Positions 24,807 through 32,904 of a stretch of DNA of 64,000 nt are shown here, one piece after another. The DNA is from Streptomyces sp. BK239 (GTDB lineage: Bacteria; Actinomycetota; Actinomycetes; Streptomycetales; Streptomycetaceae): assembly GCF_004217285.1 (NCBI RefSeq), contig NZ_SHKS01000001.1:1247195-1311194 (forward strand), written 5' to 3'. The position numbers and the translations under genes are program-made. Numbering within the stretch: position 1 is the first letter of the stretch; each line of letters begins with the position of its first letter. The notes beneath the pieces are model-generated. The model searched no databases. It was given only the letters and a program-made list of their open reading frames with translations, and was not told the origin of the DNA.

Positions 24807-25535
24807 ATGGCGGTGTTCGTCGCGCTCGGCGCGTTCCTGATGACGTTGGCCGGCGGCTGGACGGCACAACGCGTGACCGACCGCCGCCACCTGGTGCTGG
24901 GGCTGGCCGGCGGCCTGATGCTGGGCGTGGTCGGCCTGGATCTGCTGCCGGAGGCCCTGGAGGCGGCCGGCACGGCGGTGTTCGGCGTCCCGGCCGCGCT
25001 GCTGCTGTTCGTGGCCGGCTTCCTGCTGGCCCATCTGGTGGAACGGCTGCTGGCCCTGCGCCGGGCGGCCCACGGCGCGGGGGAGCACGGCGGCCGCACA
25101 CCCGAGGTCGGCCTGACGGCGGCCGCTGCGATGGTCGGCCACAGCGCCATGGACGGCGTGGCGATCGGCGCGGCCTTCCAGGTCGGCGGCGGCATGGGCA
25201 CGGCGGTCGCGCTGGCGGTCGTCGCCCACGACTTCGCCGACGGCTTCAACACGTACACGATCACGAGCCTGTACGGGAACGCCCGCCGCAAGGCCCTGAT
25301 CATGCTGTTCGCCGACGCGGCGGCACCGGTCCTCGGCGCGGCCTCGACCACGTTCGTCACCATCCCCGAGCACCTGCTCGGCGGCTACCTCGCTCTCTTC
25401 GCCGGCGCGCTGCTCTACCTGGCGGCGGCCGAGATCCTGCCCGAGGCCCACCACGATCACCCCGCCCGCTCCACCGTGCTCTGCACGATCGCGGGCGCGG
25501 CCTTCATCTGGCTGGTGGTGGGCCTGTCGGGCTGA
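24807..25535 (+). CDS. ZIP-family-like metal transporter
   Basis: 242 residues from ATG 24807 (GAAGGGGG just upstream). Seven or eight membrane helices. The ZIP metal-site helices are visible as VGHSAMDGVAIGAAF (HSxxDG) and VVAHDFADGFNTYTI (HDxxDG), where canonical ZIP helix IV is HNxPEG, so the metal site is modified. It lies on the opposite strand inside the cobalamin cluster, ending 11 bp from cobB's end and diverging from the CobE gene. Inferred: it may carry Co2+ or Zn2+ in connection with cobalamin synthesis. No riboswitch precedes it. Confidence 0.78.
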   Translation: MAVFVALGAFLMTLAGGWTAQRVTDRRHLVLGLAGGLMLGVVGLDLLPEALEAAGTAVFGVPAALLLFVAGFLLAHLVERLLALRRAAHGAGEHGGRTPEVGLTAAAAMVGHSAMDGVAIGAAFQVGGGMGTAVALAVVAHDFADGFNTYTITSLYGNARRKALIMLFADAAAPVLGAASTTFVTIPEHLLGGYLALFAGALLYLAAAEILPEAHHDHPARSTVLCTIAGAAFIWLVVGLSG

Positions 25536-25546
25536 GCCACCGCCGT

Positions 25547-26959
25547 TCACGGCGTACGGCACCTCTCCACGAAGCGCCGGGCCACGCCCGGCTCGGCCGC
25601 CCAGTGCGTGTGCAGGTAGCTCGCGTGCACGCCGCCCTGGACGAAGCCCTCGACCCGCCGCTGCGGACTCCGCAGCCCCCACGCCGGGGCCGTCCCCGCC
25701 CCCGGTTCGACGACGGTCCGGTGGAACTCGTGGCCCCGCATCCGCGTCCCGGCCGAGGCCAGCGCGCTGTCGCTCACGGCCACCGCGTCCCGGTAGCCGA
25801 GGGTGAGCTTCCCGGACATCCGCGCCGAGGCGTCGAGCACCCCGCACATGGGCTGTCCGTCCAACTCCCGGCACAGATACAGCAGTCCGGCGCACTCCGC
25901 GGCGATCGGGGCGCCGCTGAGCGCCAGTTCGGCGACGGCCTTGCGCAACGGCTCGTTGGCGGACAGCTCGGCGGCGTACATCTCGGGGAACCCGCCCCCG
26001 ACGACCAGCCCGGCGCTCCCTTCGGGCAGCCCCTCGTCCCGCAGCGGATCGAAGGTCACGACCTCGGCCCCGGCGGCGGCGAGCAGCTCGGCGTGCTCGG
26101 CGTAGGAGAAGGTGAACGCGGGCCCCCCGGCGAGAGCGACGACCGGCCTGTCACCCCGGCCCATCGCGCCCGGCCCGGACGGCTCGCCGAGAGCGCCGGC
26201 CGCGTCCCACGCCGCACAGGACAGCACCCCGGCACCGCGCGCCAGCGACATCACCGCGTCCAGGTCGCACCCGTCGGCGACCTGCGCCCCCATCGCCGCC
26301 ACGGCGTCCAGCGCCGCGGCCCTCCGCTCCGCCACCGGCACCAGCCCCAGATGCCGCGACGGGGTGTCCACCTGCGCCGTCCGCCGCAGCACCCCCAGCA
26401 CCGGCACCCCCGCCGACTCCATCGCCTCCCGCAGCAACGCCTCGTGCCGGTCGGAGGCCACCTTGTTCAGGATCACGCCCCCGACCCGCACCTCCGGGTC
26501 CCACGACACGAACCCGTGCACCAGCGCCGCCACCGACCGCGACTGCGACGAGGCGTCCACCACCAGGACCACCGGCGCCCGCAGCAGCTTCGCCACATGC
26601 GCCGTGGACGCCAACTCCCCTTCCCCGGCGGCCCCGTCGAACATTCCCATCACGCCCTCGACGACCGCCAGATCGCAGCCGCGCGCCCCGTGCGCGAACA
26701 GCGGCCCGACCGACGCAGGCCCGCACATGTACGCGTCGAGGTTGCGTCCCACCCGCCCGGTCGCGAGTGCGTGGTACCCGGGGTCGATGTAGTCCGGGCC
26801 CACCTTGTGCGGGGACACGGCGAGCCCCCGCGCGGCGAACGCGGCCATCAGGCCCGTCGCGACGGTGGTCTTGCCGCTGCCGGAGGACGGCGCGGCGACG
26901 ACCAGCCGGGGCACCGACACCGAGGAGGACACCAGCGAGGACAACGAGGCGGACGTCAC
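25547..26959 (-). CDS. cobB: Cobyrinic acid a,c-diamide synthase
   Basis: 470 residues. GTG 26959 overlaps the cobO stop (GTGA); another GTG at 26962 is directly before it. The N-terminal P-loop (SSGSGKTTVATGLM) and KVGPDYIDPGYH activate the acid with ATP; the C-terminal glutamine amidotransferase domain (FSYAEHAELLAAAGA) has the nucleophile Cys in IAAECAGLLYL. It amidates side chains a and c of the corrin ring. Translationally coupled to cobO. Confidence 0.94.
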   Translation of the reverse strand: MTSASLSSLVSSSVSVPRLVVAAPSSGSGKTTVATGLMAAFAARGLAVSPHKVGPDYIDPGYHALATGRVGRNLDAYMCGPASVGPLFAHGARGCDLAVVEGVMGMFDGAAGEGELASTAHVAKLLRAPVVLVVDASSQSRSVAALVHGFVSWDPEVRVGGVILNKVASDRHEALLREAMESAGVPVLGVLRRTAQVDTPSRHLGLVPVAERRAAALDAVAAMGAQVADGCDLDAVMSLARGAGVLSCAAWDAAGALGEPSGPGAMGRGDRPVVALAGGPAFTFSYAEHAELLAAAGAEVVTFDPLRDEGLPEGSAGLVVGGGFPEMYAAELSANEPLRKAVAELALSGAPIAAECAGLLYLCRELDGQPMCGVLDASARMSGKLTLGYRDAVAVSDSALASAGTRMRGHEFHRTVVEPGAGTAPAWGLRSPQRRVEGFVQGGVHASYLHTHWAAEPGVARRFVERCRTP

Positions 26960-27564
26960 CACTCGATACCCCGCTGCCCCTTCTGCCCCGCGTCCATCGG
27001 GTGCTTGACCTTGGACATGTCGGTGACGAGGTCGGCGAAGTCGACCAGCTCCTGCGGCGCGTTGCGCCCGGTGACGATCACGTGCTGGGTCCCGGGCCGG
27101 TCCCGCAGCACGGAGATCACCTCGGCGGTGTCGATCCACCCCCAGTGCAGCGGGTAGGCGAACTCGTCCAGCACGTACAGCTTGTAGCGCTCGGCGGCCA
27201 GGTCGCGCTTGACCTGCTCCCAGCCCTCCCGGGCCTTCTCCTCGTTGCTGGCGTTGTCGCCGTCGGGGTCGCGCTGGATCCACGACCAGCCCTCGCCCAT
27301 CTTGTGCCAGTCGACCGAGCCGCCCTCGCCGCTGGCGCCCAGCACCCGCAGCGCGTTCTCCTCGCCGACCTTCCACTTCGCCGACTTGACGAACTGGAAC
27401 ACCCCGATCGGCCAGCCCTGGTTCCAGGCCCGCAACGCCAGCCCGAAGGCGGCGGTCGACTTGCCCTTCCCGACACCGGTGTGCACCATCACGAGCGCCC
27501 GGTTCCTGCGCTGACGTGTCGTCAGTCCGTCGTCGGGTACGACGCTCGGCTGTCCCTGCGGCAT
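26956..27564 (-). CDS. cobO: Cob(I)yrinic acid a,c-diamide adenosyltransferase
   Basis: 202 residues. P-loop VHTGVGKGKSTAAFG, then GWPIGVFQFVKSAKWK and YVLDEFAYPLHWGW; CobO/BtuR family, transferring adenosyl from ATP to Co(I). Its ATG directly follows the chelatase stop (TAGATG, zero gap) and it overlaps cobB, so all three are coupled. Confidence 0.95.
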   Translation of the reverse strand: MPQGQPSVVPDDGLTTRQRRNRALVMVHTGVGKGKSTAAFGLALRAWNQGWPIGVFQFVKSAKWKVGEENALRVLGASGEGGSVDWHKMGEGWSWIQRDPDGDNASNEEKAREGWEQVKRDLAAERYKLYVLDEFAYPLHWGWIDTAEVISVLRDRPGTQHVIVTGRNAPQELVDFADLVTDMSKVKHPMDAGQKGQRGIEW

Positions 27565-29634
27565 CTACGCGGCCCTCCTGTCGCCTTGAACTTCCCTGAC
27601 CAGCCCGGCGATCGAGTCCGCCCGCAGTTCGTCGAGCGTCACCGCCGTACCTCCCAGCTCACCCGCGAGCCGCCCGGCGAGCCCCAGCCGCACCGGTCCC
27701 CTCTCGCAGTCCACGACCACCGACGCGGTGCCCTCGGCGGCGAACAGCCGGGCCGCCCGCCCGGCGAACGCCACCGGCTCGGTCCCACCCGTCGCCCGCC
27801 CGTCGGTGACCACCACGACCAGCGGCCGCCGCGCGGGATCCCGCAACCGCTCCACCCGCAGCACGTCGTGCGCCTTCAGCAGCCCGGCGCCGAGCGGGGT
27901 GCGCCCGCCGGTCGGCAGCGCCTCCAGCCGGGCCGCCGCCGCGTCCACCGACGAGGTGGGCGGCAGCGCCACGTCGGCGCCCGAGCCCCGGAACGTCACC
28001 AGCCCCACCTTGTCCCGCCGCTGGTAGGCGTCCAGCAGCAGCGACAGCACGGCGCCCTTCACGGCGCTCATCCGCTGCCGCGCCGCCATCGACCCGGACG
28101 CGTCGACCACGAACAGCACGAGGTTCCCCTCACGCCCCTCACGGGTCGCCTGCCGCAGATCGTCCCGCCGCACCACCAGTCCCGGCCCCGATCGTGCCCG
28201 CGCGTGCTGGTGGGGCGCGGCGGCCTGCACGGTCGCCGCCAGATGCAGCTTGGTGAGCGCCCCGCGCGGACGCCGGGCCCCGGTGGTACGCCCGTGCTCG
28301 GTCCGGGCCCGCGAGCGCCGCCCCGCGGCGCCCTCCCCGAGGCCGGGCACGCTCAGCACCTTCGTACGGAAGGGCTCGGCGGCCCGCACGGCGGACTGCT
28401 CCCCGGCGCCGGCCGGCCGGCCGCCCTCGCCCTCCGCTTTGCTCTCGGCGGGGTCCGCCGGCGCGGGCGCCTCACCGGACGGCGGCTCGCCGCTCTCGGG
28501 CCCGTCCTGCGGCGGCAGCCCGCCGCCCCCGCCGGGACCGCCCGGTCCGTCGGGGTCGGGGTCCTCGTCGCCGTCGCCGTCGTCGGTCCGGTCGTTCCGG
28601 CCGCCCCGCTCGTCGAGGTCGTCGTCGGGGAACCGGTCCAGCGTCTCGTCGAGCTTGTCCTCGTCCAGGCCCGGCGCGTCGAAGGGGTTGCGGCGACGGC
28701 GGTGCGGCAGCGCGAGCAGCGCCGCCTGCCGTACGTCCTCCGCGAGCACGTCGGTCCGTCCGGCCCACGCCGCCAGCGCCGTCGCCGTCCGCGCCATCAC
28801 GATGTCGGCCCGCATGCCGTCCACCTCGAACGCGGCGCAGGTCGCCGCGATCCGCAGCAACGCACCGTCGCCGAGCCGCACATGCGGCAGCAGCTCCCGC
28901 GCCGCCACGACCCGCGCCCGTACCTCGGCCTCCTCCCGCGCCCAGCCCGCGGCGAACCCCGCCGGGTCGTCGTCGTAGGCGAGCCGCCGCCGCACGACCT
29001 CCACCCGCTGTTCGGGCTCGCGCGACGCGGCCACCTCGACGGTCAGCCCGAACCGGTCCAGCAACTGCGGCCGCAGCTCGCCCTCTTCGGGGTTCATCGT
29101 CCCGACGAGCAGGAAGCGGGCGGCGTGCCGCACCGACACGCCCTCACGCTCGACGTACGAGGCGCCCATCGCCGCCGCGTCCAGCAGCAGGTCGACGAGG
29201 TGGTCGTGCAGGAGGTTGACCTCGTCGACGTAGAGGATGCCGCGGTGCGCGTCCGCGAGGAGACCCGGCTCGAACGCCTTGACGCCCTCCGCGAGAGCCC
29301 GTTCGATGTCCAGCGCGCCCACGAGCCGGTCCTCCGACGCGCCGACGGGCAGCTCCACCATGCGCGCGGGGCGCGTCGCGCCCGCCGCCGCCTCGTGCGG
29401 CCCGTCCGGACAGCCGGGGTCCGGCGCCGCCGGGTCGCAGGAGAAACGGCACCCGGGCACCACCGCCACCTCCGGCAGCAGCGCCGAAAGCGCCCGCACC
29501 GCCGTCGACTTGGCGGTGCCCTTCTCACCGCGCACCAGGACCCCGCCGACCGCCGGACTCACCGCGTTCAGGAGCAGCGCCAGCCGGAGGTCGTCCTGTC
29601 CGACGACGGCCGTGAACGGAAAGGGGGTGGTCAC
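27565..29634 (-). CDS. ChlI/ChlD-type chelatase subunit (putative cobaltochelatase)
   Basis: 689 residues. An AAA+ domain comes first (Walker A GEKGTAKST at residues 36-44, Walker B ILYVDEVNLLHD, sensor LLVGTMNPEEGELRPQLLDR), then a long acidic and Pro/Gly-rich linker (about 335-430), then a von Willebrand A domain with MIDAS motif VDASGSMAA at about residue 507. This fuses the roles of CobS/ChlI and CobT/ChlD. Known: such proteins work with a CobN/ChlH-type subunit; none is in this window. In this cobalamin operon it probably drives cobalt insertion. Confidence 0.88.
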   Translation of the reverse strand: MTTPFPFTAVVGQDDLRLALLLNAVSPAVGGVLVRGEKGTAKSTAVRALSALLPEVAVVPGCRFSCDPAAPDPGCPDGPHEAAAGATRPARMVELPVGASEDRLVGALDIERALAEGVKAFEPGLLADAHRGILYVDEVNLLHDHLVDLLLDAAAMGASYVEREGVSVRHAARFLLVGTMNPEEGELRPQLLDRFGLTVEVAASREPEQRVEVVRRRLAYDDDPAGFAAGWAREEAEVRARVVAARELLPHVRLGDGALLRIAATCAAFEVDGMRADIVMARTATALAAWAGRTDVLAEDVRQAALLALPHRRRRNPFDAPGLDEDKLDETLDRFPDDDLDERGGRNDRTDDGDGDEDPDPDGPGGPGGGGGLPPQDGPESGEPPSGEAPAPADPAESKAEGEGGRPAGAGEQSAVRAAEPFRTKVLSVPGLGEGAAGRRSRARTEHGRTTGARRPRGALTKLHLAATVQAAAPHQHARARSGPGLVVRRDDLRQATREGREGNLVLFVVDASGSMAARQRMSAVKGAVLSLLLDAYQRRDKVGLVTFRGSGADVALPPTSSVDAAAARLEALPTGGRTPLGAGLLKAHDVLRVERLRDPARRPLVVVVTDGRATGGTEPVAFAGRAARLFAAEGTASVVVDCERGPVRLGLAGRLAGELGGTAVTLDELRADSIAGLVREVQGDRRAA

Positions 29635-29704
29635 GTGACGATCACTCCTTCGGACGCCGGGTCGGCGCAGGCGGTCGGCGAGGACGGGGACAGGGGTGGA
29701 AGGC

Positions 29705-31213
29705 TCATACGGGCGCCCCCGGCGGGACGAACGGCAGTCCCGGCGGCGCGCCCGACTCGATGAGCCGCCACAGCGCGTCGGTGTCCGCGTGCTCCTCGAT
29801 CAGGTCGCCGAGCCGGTCGAGCTGCTCCTCGCGCAGCGCGGCGAACGAGGTGTCGGGGGCCGGCACGAACCGGCGGCCAGCGGCGGCGGCCACCTCGCGC
29901 AGGAAGGCCCGCCGGAAGCCGTCCGACTCCAGCGAGCCGTGCCAGTGGGTGCCCCAGGTCTGCCCGACGCGACAGCCGTCCAGGAAGGGCTCGCCGCCCT
30001 CGACGGTGGCCACGCCGTGATGGATCTCGTACCCCTCGACCCGCTCGCCGAGCGCCTCGCCCACCGGCCGGGTGAGGGTCTTCTCGCGGGCGAACCGCAC
30101 CCGCACCGGCAGCAGGCCGAGCCCCTCCACCTGTCCGCGCCGGCTCTCCACCTCGTCGTCGATGTGCTCGCCGAGCACCTGGAACCCGCCGCAGACGCCG
30201 AGCACCGGCCGCCCCTCGGCGGCCCTGCGCCGCACGGCGTCCGCGAGCCCGCGCTCACGCAGCCACTCCAGCGCCCGCACGGTCCCCCTGGTCCCCGGGA
30301 TCACCACGAGGTCGGCGTCGGCCAGTTCCTCCGGCCGGTCCACGAACCGCACCACGACCCCGGGCTCGGCGGCCAGCGCGTCCACGTCGGTGAAGTTGGA
30401 CATCAGCGGCACGGCGCACACGGCGACCCGCAGCACGTCCTCGCCGACGGGCGGGGCGACGTTCGACTCGCGCACGGTGCCCCGCAGCGAGACCCTCAGC
30501 CCGTCCTCCTCGTCGATGCCGAGACCGTGCCGGAACGGCAGCACCCCGTACGTGTGCCGCCCGGTGAGCCCGTGCAGCATGTCCAGGCCCGGCTCCAGCA
30601 GCGAGACGTCACCGCGGAACTTGTTCACGAGGAACCCGGCGACGAGTTCCTGGTCCTCGGGGGAGAGCAGGGCGACGGTCCCGAAGAAGGAGGCGAAGAC
30701 GCCCCCGCGGTCGATGTCGCCCACCACCAGCACCGGCAGCCGCGCGTTGCGCGCGAGCCCCATGTTCACGATGTCGGTCCGCCGCAGGTTGATCTCGGCG
30801 GGACTGCCCGCCCCCTCGCAGATCACGGCGTCATACGTGTCCCGCAGCTCGGCCAGGCAGTCCAGCACCGTCTCCAGCAGCCGCTGCCGGCGCCCGCCGT
30901 GGTAGCCGCGGGCGCTCATCTCGCCGACGGGCTTGCCGAGCAGCACGACCTGGCTGCTCTGCTCGCCGCCCGGCTTGAGCAGCACCGGGTTCATCAGCGC
31001 GGTCGGCTCGACCCGGCAGGCCTGGGCCTGCATCGCCTGGGCCCGCCCGATCTCGGCGCCCTCACGCGTCACGAACGAGTTCAGCGACATGTTCTGCGCC
31101 TTGAACGGCGCCACCTTCACGCCCTGCCGCACCAGCCACCGGCAGATCCCGGCGGTCACGACGCTCTTGCCGGCGTCGGAGGTGGTGCCGGCGACGAGGA
31201 GCCCCCCGCTCAT
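29705..31213 (-). CDS. cobQ: Cobyric acid synthase
   Basis: 502 residues; ATG 31213 with GAAAGGG 8 nt upstream and ATGA overlap with cobD. P-loop-like GTTSDAGKSVVTAG, PFKAQNMSLNSFV, CEGAGSPAEINL, then the amidotransferase domain with Cys in GVCGGFQVLG and GYEIHHG, GTHWHG near the end. Adds four amide groups to the corrin ring using glutamine. The frame stays open upstream through a His-rich stretch (see 31214-31300). Second gene of the riboswitch-controlled operon. Confidence 0.95.
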   Translation of the reverse strand: MSGGLLVAGTTSDAGKSVVTAGICRWLVRQGVKVAPFKAQNMSLNSFVTREGAEIGRAQAMQAQACRVEPTALMNPVLLKPGGEQSSQVVLLGKPVGEMSARGYHGGRRQRLLETVLDCLAELRDTYDAVICEGAGSPAEINLRRTDIVNMGLARNARLPVLVVGDIDRGGVFASFFGTVALLSPEDQELVAGFLVNKFRGDVSLLEPGLDMLHGLTGRHTYGVLPFRHGLGIDEEDGLRVSLRGTVRESNVAPPVGEDVLRVAVCAVPLMSNFTDVDALAAEPGVVVRFVDRPEELADADLVVIPGTRGTVRALEWLRERGLADAVRRRAAEGRPVLGVCGGFQVLGEHIDDEVESRRGQVEGLGLLPVRVRFAREKTLTRPVGEALGERVEGYEIHHGVATVEGGEPFLDGCRVGQTWGTHWHGSLESDGFRRAFLREVAAAAGRRFVPAPDTSFAALREEQLDRLGDLIEEHADTDALWRLIESGAPPGLPFVPPGAPV

Positions 31214-32226
31214 GACGCACGCCCTTTCGATCCCGCTGTGGCTGTGGCTCTGGCTGTGCTGCTTGTGACTGTGACTGTGCTTGTGGCCTTCGCTTTCGCC
31301 GCGACGGCGCGTGCGGCCACCGTGACGCCGAGCGCGAGCAGGCCGACGCGGCGGGAGAGCCGCGCGGCACGTTCGATGTCCCCGGGCACGACGGCCCGCC
31401 CGGCCGCCCCGTTGAGCACGGGCCGGTGCTCGACCCGGCCGCCGTAGGAGAGCGTCCCGCCCAGCCGCACCCCGAGGGCGCCCGCGAAGGAGGCCTCCAC
31501 CGGCCCGGCGTTGGGGCTCGGGTGCTTGCCGGCGTCGGCGCGCCAGGCCCGCACCGCGCCCCGCCGGTCGTCCCCGGCGAGGGCCGCCAGGACGGCGGTC
31601 AGCCGCGCCCCCGGCCAGCCGGCGACGTCGTCGAGGCGGGCCGAGGCCCACCCGAAGCGCCGGTAGCGGGGCGACCGGTGCCCGACCATGGCGTCCAGCG
31701 TGTTGACGGCCCGGAAGCCGAGCAGCCCCGGCACTCCGCCGACTGCTCCCCACACCAGCGCCCCGACGACGGCGTCGGAGGTGTTCTCGGCGACCGACTC
31801 CACCACCGCTCGCGCGATCCCGTCGGCGTCCAGCGACTGCGGGTCCCGCCCGCACAGATGGGGAAGCCGCTCCCGCGCGGCCTCGACGTCGCCCGCCTCC
31901 AGGGCCCGCCCGATGGCCCGCGCCTCGCGTACGAGGGACGTCCCCCCGACGACGGCCCAGGTGGCCGCCCCGGTCAGCGCGACGGAGACGGCGGGGGAGG
32001 AGCGTACGGTCCGGGAGGCGAGCGCTCCGAGCGCCACGGCGCCCCCGGCGCACACGGCGGTGTGCAATGCGCCCCAGCCGCGGTGGTCCCGGTACAGCGC
32101 ACGCTCCACACCGGCGGCGGCCCGGCCGAACACGGCCACCGGATGCCCGCGGCGCGGATCGCCGAGGAGCAGGTCCCCCAGGAGGCCGGCGGCGGCGCCG
32201 TACGCGTGGACGCGATCGGCACCCAT
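31210..32226 (-). CDS. cobD: Adenosylcobinamide-phosphate synthase
   Basis: 338 residues from ATG 32226. CbiB/CobD membrane protein that attaches the aminopropanol arm to cobyric acid. Seen: GAAAGLLGDLLLGDPRRGHPV, ARERLPHLCGRD, AVVESVAENTSDAVVGAL, FRAVNTLDAMVGHRSPRY and PSPNAGPVEASFAGALGV. Several membrane helices. The last about 28 residues are an odd Thr/Ala/Ser run (TSTVTVTSSTARATATAG) read from a repetitive stretch with A-ending codons, unlike the rest of the gene. First gene after the cobalamin riboswitch. Confidence 0.92.
   Translation of the reverse strand: MGADRVHAYGAAAGLLGDLLLGDPRRGHPVAVFGRAAAGVERALYRDHRGWGALHTAVCAGGAVALGALASRTVRSSPAVSVALTGAATWAVVGGTSLVREARAIGRALEAGDVEAARERLPHLCGRDPQSLDADGIARAVVESVAENTSDAVVGALVWGAVGGVPGLLGFRAVNTLDAMVGHRSPRYRRFGWASARLDDVAGWPGARLTAVLAALAGDDRRGAVRAWRADAGKHPSPNAGPVEASFAGALGVRLGGTLSYGGRVEHRPVLNGAAGRAVVPGDIERAARLSRRVGLLALGVTVAARAVAAKAKATSTVTVTSSTARATATAGSKGRAS
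31214..31300 (-). repeat. Low-complexity CACAG repeat, His-rich in the cobQ frame
   Basis: Imperfect CACAGY/CACAAG repeats at the cobD 3' end. In the cobD frame they give Thr/Ala/Ser with many ACA codons. In the cobQ frame they give GESEGHKHSHSHKQHSQSH and HSGIERACV directly in front of the cobQ ATG, nearly all with G/C at the third position. No start codon is visible in that frame upstream. Confidence 0.6.
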
Positions 32227-32329
32227 GGGCTCAGCCGGCCGCGGGGGCGGGGAGTGGCCTGGTGCTGGTCCTCGAACGGCGGCCGGGCATGGCGTTATGT
32301 CCTCACTCAGGGTGTCCGCGCCCTGGTTC

Positions 32330-32500
32330 GACGAGACCGGCGGCGAGAGTTCCTGGCTCCCGGGGATCGTGACCGCCCCCGGTGACAGTGGCGGGACCGC
32401 GCCGGATTCGCACCGGCTTCCTCTCCTGCCGCCGTACATGGCGTGGGCAGTCCACCACGGGCGCGGAAGGGCCGTCAACTTGCTGTTGACCTGCGACGGG
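32330..32500 (-). ncRNA. Cobalamin riboswitch upstream of cobD
   Basis: On the minus strand the conserved core reads GGAAGCCGGTGCGAATCCGG followed by CGCGGTCCCGCCACTG (about 32422-32386), and then the B12-box-like GGGAGCCAGGAACTC (about 32362-32346). Approximate ends only. About 100 nt separate it from the cobD start. Known: such elements switch off cobalamin genes when adenosylcobalamin is abundant. It should control cobD, cobQ, the chelatase gene, cobO and cobB. Confidence 0.9.
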
Positions 32501-32593
32501 GGTGTGTGCAGAAGCCCACACGCCCCCTCGCGCCCGGGTGCGCGCCCACGCGCGACCCTGTACGCACGTGCGGGGCGCGGGGCGGACGCGTGT

Positions 32594-32625
32594 GGGGCGC
32601 GGGACGGTGAACCGTCCCGCGCCCC
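32594..32625 (-). terminator. 14-bp perfect hairpin after the small membrane-protein gene
   Basis: GGGGCGCGGGACGG, TGAA loop, CCGTCCCGCGCCCC. It ends the phosphate-transporter transcript before the cobalamin promoter region. The rest of 32227-32648 holds the riboswitch and no further gene; a 19-codon ORF (32231-32290) just before cobD is not convincing. Confidence 0.8.
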
Positions 32626-32648
32626 GGATGCGCGTCCCTCGGGGGGTG

Positions 32649-32870
32649 CTAGGCGACGATCAGCGAGATGCCGTACGCCACCGCCGCCGCGCACGCCGCG
32701 AAGCACGCGTACGCGCCGGTGACCGCGAGGGCGGCCGAGTCGCCCTGGGCCACGGCCCGCTCGCGGCGGGAGAGGCCCATGATGCCGAGGGTGAACAGGC
32801 CGACGAGGGCCACGGTGACCACCAGGCTGACGCCGAAGACGGAGCCGAGAGCCGCCCAGTCGATCTTCAT
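32649..32870 (-). CDS. Small two-helix membrane protein linked to Pit transporter
   Basis: 73 residues; ATG with GAAGGAAG at 8 nt. Two predicted membrane helices (VFGVSLVVTVALVGLFTLGI and AALAVTGAYACFAACAAAVA) joined by a short basic loop SRRERAV. It starts 34 bp after the phosphate transporter gene and is followed by a strong terminator, so the two are one operon. I recognise it only as a conserved companion of actinomycete Pit genes; function unknown. Confidence 0.82.
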   Translation of the reverse strand: MKIDWAALGSVFGVSLVVTVALVGLFTLGIMGLSRRERAVAQGDSAALAVTGAYACFAACAAAVAYGISLIVA

Positions 32871-32904
32871 ACGATTTCTTCCTTCGTACCGGGGTGGGCG
32901 GGGC

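Noticed and set aside
26767..29763. Nearly 1000-codon plus-strand frame opposite the chelatase and cobO genes
   Set aside because: Arg/Pro/Gly/His-rich shadow; no family resemblance, while the minus strand encodes recognised cobalamin proteins.
32231..32290. 19-codon ORF ending 4 nt before cobD, a possible leader peptide
   Set aside because: Its codons are Arg/Pro/Thr-rich shadow-like sequence and no ribosome-binding site is visible; the riboswitch already explains the leader.
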